From assembly GCA_024699225.1 (NCBI GenBank), contig JAILPZ010000028.1:1-37906 (forward strand): 37,906 bases of DNA. The letters run 5' to 3'. Both the position numbers and the translations under genes were made by a program. The stretch is from Sphaerochaetaceae bacterium. Its GTDB lineage: Bacteria > Spirochaetota > Spirochaetia > Sphaerochaetales > Sphaerochaetaceae. This document shows positions 8,717 through 15,174 of this stretch, in pieces (the stretch's first letter is position 1; the number at the start of each line of letters is the position of its first letter). Below the pieces are notes generated by a model. That model saw only the letters and a list, made by a program, of their open reading frames with translations, searched no databases and had not been told where the DNA came from.

Positions 8717-8800
8717 GCTCTTGTGTGGTTTGACAAGACGTGGAACGAATATCTGTAATGACCGAAAACAAATACCATTGAGAGGAACAGAAGAATAAAC
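8717..8800 (+). pseudogene. Remnant of a YoeB/Txe-like toxin
   Basis: Directly after the antitoxin remnant, the frame starting at 8717 reads ALVWFDKTWNEYL then TAA. This resembles the YoeB/Txe toxin N-terminus (pattern hhW-x-x-x-aW-x-x-Yl). Short matches continue in shifted frames (TENKYH near 8760; ERNRRINS further on), consistent with small indels. YoeB-type toxins are ribosome-dependent mRNA endonucleases; this copy cannot be functional. The end coordinate is approximate. Confidence 0.55.
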
Positions 8801-8819
8801 TCTGGTGTTCAATGCTACA

Positions 8820-9092
8820 TTACTCGAGAGACCTGAGTATTTCTATTGCATTATCAATTTTTTCTTTGTTTGTTCTTAATCTTACGTCGTTTTCGTCTTC
8901 ATCCGGATTTAGGAGAAGTCTAGAAACAGGAACATTGAAAGCATTCGCTATTTTCTCGATAGTTTCAAGCGAAGGTGTTTTCTTATAGGTTTCAATATCG
9001 CCTATCATGCCAGGAGACAAAGAAGCTTCTTCTGCAAGTTTCATCTGAGACCATGAACGTTTTGAACGTAAGCATTTAATGTTATCAATAAC
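8820..9092 (-). pseudogene. XRE-family (Cro/CI) transcriptional regulator, 5'-truncated
   Basis: The reverse strand encodes a helix-turn-helix: IKCLRSKRSWSQMKLAEEAS, then SPGMIGDIETYKKTPSLETI and FNVPVSRLL, ending with a short charged tail. The open frame runs back only to a TAG just upstream of 9092, with no ATG, GTG or TTG before the first helix. An ATG at 9044 would delete helix 1 and has no Shine-Dalgarno. The missing start coincides with the boundary to an unrelated BspA-like fragment, so a rearrangement probably removed the 5' end. A functional short form cannot be excluded. Confidence 0.7.
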
Positions 9093-9201
9093 CTACAACG
9101 GAACAATAGCTCAGTGGAACAATGTGACTATAGGTTCATATTGGAAATCCAGGGATCCTGCAACGAGTGTTCAGTGCACGGATGGAAGCGTTTCTGTTTG
9201 A
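9085..9201 (+). pseudogene. C-terminal fragment of a BspA-like leucine-rich-repeat surface protein
   Basis: The frame at 9085-9201 reads SITYNGTIAQWNNVTIGSYW, then KSRDPATSVQCTDGSVSV and TGA. The pattern I-x-Y-N-G-T-x-x-Q-W ... C-T-D-G is the recurring end segment of BspA-like LRR_5 surface proteins, which are abundant in treponemes and gut Firmicutes. No start codon or upstream repeats are present, so this is a stranded 3' end. It overlaps the truncated end of the opposite-strand regulator by about 8 nt. Confidence 0.6.
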
Positions 9202-9280
9202 TCTACGTAAATTGATAATGGAGATGTCTCTTCTGATTGATTGTTTGATTGGTTTCGTTGTCTCTTTTTTTCTTTATATT

Positions 9281-9311
9281 CAGAGGGTCGGGTTTCCGGG
9301 CCTCTGATTTT
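9281..9311 (+). terminator. Weak intrinsic terminator after the BspA-like fragment
   Basis: CAGAGG (9281-9286) pairs with CCTCTG (9301-9306). An inner CGG/CCG adds to the stem, and ATTTTG follows. The T-run is short. It lies 80 nt after the fragment's stop and just before the next gene's promoter, consistent with being the original terminator of the lost surface-protein gene. Confidence 0.35.
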
Positions 9312-9318
9312 GTCTGCA

Positions 9319-9347
9319 TTGTTAATTTTCAGTTCTTGGTATATGCT
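9319..9347 (+). promoter_or_regulatory. Putative promoter of the GerMN gene (leaderless arrangement)
   Basis: TTGTTA (9319-9324), 17-nt spacer, TATGCT (9342-9347). Only six bases (TTGGTT) separate the -10 from the ATG at 9354, so transcription would start at or next to the A of the ATG. No Shine-Dalgarno is visible upstream. Confidence 0.45.
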
Positions 9348-9353
9348 TTGGTT

Positions 9354-9917
9354 ATGATTGAAGATCTGCAGGATGAATTTTCAGCCTACTCAAAACCAAA
9401 GAAGCAGGCCTCACCTAAAACAGTACTCTTTGCCCTTGTTTTCATACTCTGGCTTATTTTCTCTGCAGTCTATATTTTTATTTCTCTTCCAAAAATGAGA
9501 AGCGCTCTTGCAGAAACAGATGCAATAAACATAATTAAGAACGCAAAATCCTACAGAATCTCAGCTGAATCAAGCCCGTACACACTGTACTTTGTAAACC
9601 CGTCCAACGGAGCTGTCATGCCGTTTGAGGCAAATGTTCTGTACTCGGGCTCCGACAGGTTCCATGATGCAATTGAAGGTCTTCTCAAGGGTCCTACAGA
9701 CTCAGCTCTATCTGAAGGCTACCTAAGTTATATTGCCCCCGGAACAAAGCTTTTGGGACTGACTGTTTCATCAGGCTATGCCTTTGTTGATCTTTCAACA
9801 GAATTTGCCTCATCTTCAAACATGGAGATGGCCAGAAAGCAGATACTTATGACTCTTTCAAATCTGGATGAGAGCATAAAAGAGCTTGTAGTTCTTGTAA
9901 ACGGAACAGAAATATAA
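9354..9917 (+). CDS. Membrane-anchored GerMN domain protein
   Basis: A 187-residue protein with a short cytoplasmic N-terminus, one transmembrane helix (about residues 22-44, VLFALVFILWLIFSAVYIFI) and an external GerMN domain. The domain core is FHDAIEGLLKGPTDSALSEGYLSYIAPGTKL (about 102-132) followed by GYAFVDLSTEF. GerMN domains occur in the spore protein GerM and in lipoproteins such as LpqB, and probably bind cell-wall or membrane ligands; this organism need not sporulate. The longer frame from 9249 has no ribosome binding site and an implausible hydrophobic start, so the ATG at 9354 is preferred. It heads a four-gene run ending in rubrerythrin. Confidence 0.8.
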   Translation: MIEDLQDEFSAYSKPKKQASPKTVLFALVFILWLIFSAVYIFISLPKMRSALAETDAINIIKNAKSYRISAESSPYTLYFVNPSNGAVMPFEANVLYSGSDRFHDAIEGLLKGPTDSALSEGYLSYIAPGTKLLGLTVSSGYAFVDLSTEFASSSNMEMARKQILMTLSNLDESIKELVVLVNGTEI

Positions 9918-9926
9918 AAGGAAAAC

Positions 9927-10337
9927 ATGAAAAACAGAAAACTTAACATAACTCTCTTCATTATTGTTGTTGCCCTTATCTGGGCCCAGTCAATTATACC
10001 TCCTTCAACATCAACCAACGAGAGTTCATGGATTACGAGCCACTTAATTAACCCGGTCCTTAACTTCCTGGGCTTTGAAAGTCTGTCGGTTTATATTGTC
10101 AGAAAAATTGCACATGTAACGGAGTTTGCAGTCCTGGGTCTGGTTACAAGCACTCTTTTCAGAAAGAAGTGGAAAAACTACGCCTATGCAATCCTTATCT
10201 GCTTTATAGTGGCCTTTATTGATGAGAGCATTCAGATGTTCTCAGGAAGAGCAGCTGCAATACTGGATGTCTGGATAGACCTCAGCGGAGCTGTTGCCGG
10301 CTCTGCCTTAGGCTTTATTCTCAAGAGGAGAAAGTGA
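9927..10337 (+). CDS. VanZ-like integral membrane protein
   Basis: A 136-residue protein with about four transmembrane segments. It shows the VanZ family landmarks RKIAHVTEFAVLGL (about 64-77) and IVAFIDESIQMFSGRAA (about 94-110, the DE-x-x-Q motif), then DVWIDLSGAVAGSALGF. VanZ confers low-level teicoplanin resistance in enterococci, but most relatives have no known role. The ATG follows AAGGAAAAC closely. Its TGA overlaps the next gene's ATG by one base. Confidence 0.85.
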   Translation: MKNRKLNITLFIIVVALIWAQSIIPPSTSTNESSWITSHLINPVLNFLGFESLSVYIVRKIAHVTEFAVLGLVTSTLFRKKWKNYAYAILICFIVAFIDESIQMFSGRAAAILDVWIDLSGAVAGSALGFILKRRK

Positions 10338-10963
10338 TGGAGGTTCTGGACTATTGTCACTCCATAGCAGGATCATATGTAAAAACTTTTACCGATCCTT
10401 TTGACTCTCTTGCCTCTCTTTCTTCATTTATCCTGAAAACAGGAGAAAGGTTGCCTGATTCTTACAGGAAGGTAAAAGAAAATGTATGGATTCATGAAAG
10501 TGCTTCAGTTGCAGAGTCCTCTTCCATAAACGGGCCCTGCATAATAGATGAGGGCGCAGAAATCAGGCACTGTGCCTTTATAAGAGGCTGTGCGGTAATA
10601 GGAAAGAACGCTGTTGTCGGAAACAGTACTGAGGTTAAAAACTCAATTATTTTTGACGGTGTGGAAATACCTCACTTTAACTATGTTGGAGACTCCATTC
10701 TCGGCTACAAGTCTCATTTTGGGGCCGGAGTTGTAACTGCCAATGTAAGACTTGATAAAAAGAATGCTTCTGAGAGCTCCTATAAAAGGGGTGCTCTTGT
10801 TGGCGATTATGCCCAGGTAGGGTGCAACAGCGTCCTGTCTCCGGGCGTAAGAATTGGAAGAAATGCGATGGTTTATCCTCTGACTCTTGTCAGGGAGGAT
10901 GTTCCGTCAGATTATATACTTAAAAACAACGGAACGGGGGTTCCGGTTATAAAAGGAGAATAA
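10337..10963 (+). CDS. Left-handed beta-helix (hexapeptide) protein, GlmU C-terminal-like
   Basis: A 208-residue protein. From about residue 50 it carries hexapeptide-type turns ([40 protein letters not shown], then [20 protein letters not shown]), the fold of GlmU/LpxA-type acyltransferases and of sugar-nucleotide pyrophosphorylase C-termini. No nucleotidyltransferase domain precedes it. The substrate cannot be read from the sequence. The ATG at 10337 follows AGGAG (10326-10330) and is coupled to the VanZ-like stop (TGATG); a GTG at 10334 is the alternative. Confidence 0.75.
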   Translation: MEVLDYCHSIAGSYVKTFTDPFDSLASLSSFILKTGERLPDSYRKVKENVWIHESASVAESSSINGPCIIDEGAEIRHCAFIRGCAVIGKNAVVGNSTEVKNSIIFDGVEIPHFNYVGDSILGYKSHFGAGVVTANVRLDKKNASESSYKRGALVGDYAQVGCNSVLSPGVRIGRNAMVYPLTLVREDVPSDYILKNNGTGVPVIKGE

Positions 10964-10964
10964 G

Positions 10965-11501
10965 ATGAAAGATTTAAAGGGTTCAAAGACTGAAGCCAAC
11001 CTCATGGCAGCATTTGCCGGTGAGTCACAGGCCAGAAACAAGTACTCCTACTATGCATCAAAGGCAAAGAAGGATGGTTATGAACAGATAGCAGCTCTTT
11101 TTGAAGAGACAGCAAACAACGAGAAAGAACATGCCAAGATGTGGTTCAAGCTCTTCCATGGAATTGGAGATACTGCAGCAAATCTCGCAGATGCAGCAGC
11201 AGGTGAGAACTACGAGTGGACAGATATGTACAAGCAGTTTGCAAAAGAAGCAAGAGAAGAGGGCTTTGATGAGATTGCTGACCAGTTTGAAGGCGTAGCA
11301 GCAATTGAGAAGGCTCATGAGGAAAGATACAGAAAGCTTCTTGCAAACATTGAGGAAGGAGTAGTATTCAGCAAGGATGGAGATAAGGTATGGGTCTGCC
11401 GCAACTGCGGACACATTCATATTGGAAAGGAAGCTCCTGAGAAGTGTCCTGTCTGTGCTCATCCGAAAGCATATTTCGAGCTCAGATGTGAAAATTACTG
11501 A
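10965..11501 (+). CDS. rbr: Rubrerythrin
   Basis: A 178-residue peroxide-reducing diiron protein of anaerobes. The N-terminal ferritin-like four-helix domain carries Glu20, the E-K-E-H motif at 53-56 and I-E-K-A-H at 114-118. A C-terminal rubredoxin domain holds Fe in Cys145, Cys148, Cys161 and Cys164. It reduces hydrogen peroxide with electrons from a rubredoxin or NADH:rubredoxin route. A GGAG site precedes the ATG, 1 nt after the previous gene, and a terminator follows. Its presence supports an anaerobic lifestyle. Confidence 0.95.
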   Translation: MKDLKGSKTEANLMAAFAGESQARNKYSYYASKAKKDGYEQIAALFEETANNEKEHAKMWFKLFHGIGDTAANLADAAAGENYEWTDMYKQFAKEAREEGFDEIADQFEGVAAIEKAHEERYRKLLANIEEGVVFSKDGDKVWVCRNCGHIHIGKEAPEKCPVCAHPKAYFELRCENY

Positions 11502-11524
11502 TAATTGTTTTATTTAAGCTCATG

Positions 11525-11560
11525 TCCGTCGGGTAAAGTAAACCCCGGCGGATTTTTTTT
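11525..11560 (+). terminator. Intrinsic terminator after rubrerythrin
   Basis: TCCGTCGGGT (11525-11534) pairs with ACCCCGGCGGA (11541-11551), allowing one G-T pair and one bulged base, followed by eight T residues (11553-11560). It starts 24 nt after the stop codon. Confidence 0.88.
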
Positions 11561-11569
11561 GCCTGAAAA

Positions 11570-11634
11570 GTTTATAAAGTAAACGAATTTGAATTTTTCT
11601 TGCGCAAATGGTTTACATCAAGCGCTTTCACGCA
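11570..11634. repeat. 65-bp intergenic element, copy A (upstream of dnaE)
   Basis: The left part GTTTATAAAGTAAAC (11570-11584) is an inverted repeat (GTTTA-5-TAAAC). After 26 nt comes a 24-bp right part beginning GTTTACATCAAGCGCTTTCA (11611-11634). A copy with the same 41-nt offset lies at 21326-21390 before ligA, with 14/15 and 20/24 identities in the two blocks. Flanking GCCTGAA (11561-11567) and TTCAGGC (11643-11649) form an outer inverted repeat here. The reverse complement of the right block contains TGAAAGCGCTTGA, resembling LacI-family operators. Confidence 0.65.
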
Positions 11635-11669
11635 CTTGTACCTTCAGGCAAAAAACTTTCCGGGCCTCT

Positions 11670-11697
11670 TTGTTTTCACGCCTCTGATGAGTATAAT
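11670..11697 (+). promoter_or_regulatory. Putative dnaE promoter (leaderless arrangement)
   Basis: TTGTTT (11670-11675), 16-nt spacer, consensus TATAAT (11692-11697). Six bases (TAATGT) then separate the -10 from the ATG at 11704, which would make the A of the ATG the first transcribed base. No Shine-Dalgarno is present. Confidence 0.65.
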
Positions 11698-11703
11698 TAA
11701 TGT

Positions 11704-14700
11704 ATGACCGAATTTGTACATCTTCACAACCATACAGACTTCTCGCTCCTTGACGGTGCAGCACCAATTAAAAAGTATATTGCCAAGGCAAAAGAATACG
11801 GAATGAATGCTCTTGCCATAACAGATCATGGAAACATGTTTGGCGTTATGGACTTCTATACAGCATGTAAGGCTGCAGGAATCCAGAGCATTATTGGCTG
11901 TGAGTTCTACATAAGTCCCACAAGCAGAAAGGACAAGGATCCGAACAACAAGTACTACCATCTGATACTTCTTGCATGCAACAACAAGGGCTACCACAAC
12001 CTGATGGAGCTTAACAGCATAGGATGGACAGAAGGTCTTTACTATTCAAAGCCGCGTATAGACAAGGAGAGCCTTTTTGAGCATCAGGAAGGCCTTATCT
12101 GCTGTTCTGCATGTCTTGCAGGAGAGGTGCCGCAGAAGCTGCTTTCTGCAAATCCGGATTCAGCATACGAGGTGGCCAGAGAGTACAAAGAGGTCTTTGG
12201 AGACCGCTATTACATTGAAATTCAGAACCACGGAATAGAGGAAGAGATAACGGTTCTTCCAAAGCTTGTTGAGCTTGCAAGAACACTTGATATTCCCCTT
12301 GTGGCCACAAATGACATTCACTACATAAACAAGGATGATGCAAAGGCCCATGAGATACTTCTCTGCATAGGAACCGGTGCAAGACTCTCAGATGCAAATC
12401 ACATGAAGTTTGAAACTGAAGAGTTCTACATGAAAAGCGGCGACGAGATGGCAGAGCTCTTTAAGGACTATCCGGATGCAATTGAGAACACGGTGAAAAT
12501 AGCAGAGCGCTGTAAGTTTGACCTTGAGCTCCCCGGTCCTCTTCTTCCTGAGGTTGTGGTTCCGCCAGAGTACAAAGACACTGAAGACTTTATTACTCAG
12601 CTTGCATGGACCGGCCTTGAAAGAAGATATCCCGGATACAAGGAAAATGAAGAGCAGAGGGAAGTTCTTGAAAAGAGACTGAGCTACGAGCTTGGCGTAA
12701 TAATTAAAATGCACTTTGACTCCTACTTCCTGATTGTCCGTGACTACATAAGATGGGCCAAGGACCACAACATTCCGGTAGGTGCCGGAAGAGGAAGCGG
12801 AGCCGGAAGTCTTGTAGCCTACTGTATTGATATTACAAACGTTGACCCGATAAGCCACGATCTGCTGTTTGAGAGATTTCTCAACCCGGACAGAATAAGC
12901 CTCCCTGATTTTGACGTTGACTTTTGCTTCGAGGGAAGACAGGAAGTTATTAACTACGTAACTGAAAAGTACGGAAAGGACAGGGTTGGACAGATAGCCA
13001 CATTCGGAACACTCAAGGCAAAGGCCGTTGTAAAAGACGTAGCGAGAGTCCTTGATATTCCTTTTGATGAGTCAAACCAGATTACAAAGCTCATTCCGGA
13101 TGTAATTCAGATAGGAGAGGAAACAAAGAAGGTAAGCCTCCCGCTGGCTTTGGAGCATATTCCTGAGCTTAAGGCATACAGGGACCGAGGCGGAGTATAT
13201 GAAGAGCTCTTTGATGCCTCAATAAGGCTTGAGAACCTCTCACGCCATGTAAGTACGCACGCCTGCGGTGTTGTTATAGGAAGAACCCCTCTTAAGGACT
13301 ATGTGCCGCTGTGTATGGACCAGAAGACAGGTGCCATATCAACACAGTACACCATGACATATCTTGAGGACTGCGGTCTGGTAAAGATGGACTTCCTGGG
13401 TCTTAAGACACTGACTCTTATCAGAAACACACAGAGGATGATAAGAAAGCGGGAACCTGATTTTGATATAGAGAAAATACCTGAGAATGATAAGGCAACC
13501 TTTGCCATGATGAGCCAGGGAAAGAGTACCATGGTCTTCCAGTTTGAAAGTCCGGGCATGCAGAAGAACCTTAAGCTTCTGGCCCCTGAAAGATTTGAAG
13601 AGCTTGACGCCATGACCAGCCTGTACCGTCCGGGCCCCATGCAGTTCATTCCGAAATATATTGACTCCAAACACGGCAGACAGCCTATTGTCTACCCCGA
13701 TCCTTCACTTAAGGAGCTTCTGGAACCGACTTACGGTGTTATAGTCTACCAGGAACAGGTTATGAAGGTAGCCCAGATTTATGCTGGCTTCACACTCGGA
13801 CAGGCAGATATCCTGAGAAAGATCATGGGTAAGAAAAAGAAGAACCTTCTGCCTGAACAGGAGAAAAAGTTTATAGAAGGCGCTGTAAAGAACGGACACA
13901 CGGAGCAGGAAGCAAAGGATATCTTTGATATGCTTGCCCCGTTTGCAGGCTATGGTTTTAACAAGAGCCACAGTGTCTGCTACACAGTTTTAAGTTACAG
14001 AACAGCCTATCTTAAGTGCCACTATCCTGCAGAGTTCTACGCTGCAAACCTTACAAACGAGATTTCAAGCGGAGACAAGTTCAAGGAGTATCTGGACTAC
14101 GTAAAGGGCGAGGGAATCAACATTCTCAGCCCGGATATAAACAAGTCGGATATGTACTTTACAGTAGACGGAAACAATATTGTCTACGGCCTTGCAGGTA
14201 TAAAGGGCATGGGAAGTGCAACAGTAGAACTGATTCTTGAGGAACGCCAGGCCAACGGTCCGTATAAGGACTTTCTGGACTTTGTACGCCGTTCGGACAA
14301 CAGGGTTCTGGGTTCAGCTACCATGGAAGGCCTCATTCAGAGCGGAGCCTTTGACAGGTTCGGCTACAACAGACCAACACTTATTGCAAACTATGTGGAT
14401 GCAATTGCCTCTGTTATGGAAGACCGTGAGAGTGCCTCAGTAGGACAGAATTTCCTCTTTGGAGCAGAAGAGGAGGCCATGTCCAGCTTCAAGATGAAAA
14501 CTACAAATGACTACGAGTTCATACAGAAGCTTGAGACTGAGAGAAAGTATCTGGGCCTCTATTTAAGCGGACATCCGCTTGATGTTTACAAGAGCAACTG
14601 GCAGGAGTGCGTAAGACTGGATCTTTCCAAACCTGAGAGAATAAAACCAGGCGTGAAGTACGATTTTATAGGAATGATTTCTGACTTCAGAAGCATAACA

Positions 14701-15174
14701 ACCAAGAGCGGTTCCCACATGGGATATGTGACTATAGAAGACTACAACGGACATTTGGAAATAACATTCTTCCCCAAGCAGTGGTCGCTGTATGAGGCGG
14801 TTATAGAGCATGGAAAGGTATATGGATTCAGGGGAAGCTTCAAGGAGTACAACGGCAGGATGAGTTTCTCATGTGACGCACTTATTGCGGACCCGTCCTC
14901 CATGAAGCCTTCAAAGCCGGTCAGAACCTATGTTGGCCTTGATGAGACTGAGGGTGACAGAAACGCAGTAATAGAGCTGAGAAACATATGCAAAAAGTAT
15001 CCGGGTTCTGCAGTTCTGGAATTTCATATCTACAAGGGTACGGACGACGAGGGGAAATACTCTTCCGTCCCGAGAAAGGTCCAGGCAGACCCAAGGTTCT
15101 GCGTAGACGGTTCCGTTGCACTGGCACAGGAGCTTGAAAGCTGTACGGCTGTACATTATGTCTATTCTGAATGA
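11704..15174 (+). CDS. dnaE: DNA polymerase III subunit alpha
   Basis: A 1156-residue replicative polymerase catalytic subunit, close to the E. coli length. The N-terminal PHP domain shows HLHNHTDFSLLDGA (about 6-19) and AITDHGNMFG. The palm carries GAGRGSGAGSLVAY (about 361-374) and the catalytic PDFDVDF (about 401-407). The fingers include RPGPMQFIPKYI and GYGFNKSHSVCY. A C-terminal OB-fold (YVTIEDYNGHLEITFF...VYGFRGSFKEYNGRMSF) completes the usual order. The start at 11704 matches a classic DnaE N-terminus. The 3' end overlaps recG by 17 nt. Confidence 0.98.
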   Translation: MTEFVHLHNHTDFSLLDGAAPIKKYIAKAKEYGMNALAITDHGNMFGVMDFYTACKAAGIQSIIGCEFYISPTSRKDKDPNNKYYHLILLACNNKGYHNLMELNSIGWTEGLYYSKPRIDKESLFEHQEGLICCSACLAGEVPQKLLSANPDSAYEVAREYKEVFGDRYYIEIQNHGIEEEITVLPKLVELARTLDIPLVATNDIHYINKDDAKAHEILLCIGTGARLSDANHMKFETEEFYMKSGDEMAELFKDYPDAIENTVKIAERCKFDLELPGPLLPEVVVPPEYKDTEDFITQLAWTGLERRYPGYKENEEQREVLEKRLSYELGVIIKMHFDSYFLIVRDYIRWAKDHNIPVGAGRGSGAGSLVAYCIDITNVDPISHDLLFERFLNPDRISLPDFDVDFCFEGRQEVINYVTEKYGKDRVGQIATFGTLKAKAVVKDVARVLDIPFDESNQITKLIPDVIQIGEETKKVSLPLALEHIPELKAYRDRGGVYEELFDASIRLENLSRHVSTHACGVVIGRTPLKDYVPLCMDQKTGAISTQYTMTYLEDCGLVKMDFLGLKTLTLIRNTQRMIRKREPDFDIEKIPENDKATFAMMSQGKSTMVFQFESPGMQKNLKLLAPERFEELDAMTSLYRPGPMQFIPKYIDSKHGRQPIVYPDPSLKELLEPTYGVIVYQEQVMKVAQIYAGFTLGQADILRKIMGKKKKNLLPEQEKKFIEGAVKNGHTEQEAKDIFDMLAPFAGYGFNKSHSVCYTVLSYRTAYLKCHYPAEFYAANLTNEISSGDKFKEYLDYVKGEGINILSPDINKSDMYFTVDGNNIVYGLAGIKGMGSATVELILEERQANGPYKDFLDFVRRSDNRVLGSATMEGLIQSGAFDRFGYNRPTLIANYVDAIASVMEDRESASVGQNFLFGAEEEAMSSFKMKTTNDYEFIQKLETERKYLGLYLSGHPLDVYKSNWQECVRLDLSKPERIKPGVKYDFIGMISDFRSITTKSGSHMGYVTIEDYNGHLEITFFPKQWSLYEAVIEHGKVYGFRGSFKEYNGRMSFSCDALIADPSSMKPSKPVRTYVGLDETEGDRNAVIELRNICKKYPGSAVLEFHIYKGTDDEGKYSSVPRKVQADPRFCVDGSVALAQELESCTAVHYVYSE

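Noticed and set aside
8756-8761. TAA-TGA after the toxin-like segment as a possible selenocysteine readthrough
   Set aside because: TAA comes first, and the flanking frame breaks up; there is no sign of a coding continuation.
8715-8805. Small open frame from the ATG at 8715 after the antitoxin remnant
   Set aside because: Its product (MLLCGLTRRGTNICN...) matches nothing, while the neighbouring frame matches a toxin N-terminus; it is a by-product of frame decay.
9249-9353. Upstream start for the GerMN protein at 9249
   Set aside because: The extra 35 residues are hydrophobic and low in coding character, the region contains a terminator-like hairpin and promoter, and the real signal-anchor follows the ATG at 9354.
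13299-13674. Overlapping reverse-strand frames inside dnaE
   Set aside because: Shadow frames of the DnaE coding sequence; two of them overlap each other and neither has a domain or start signal.
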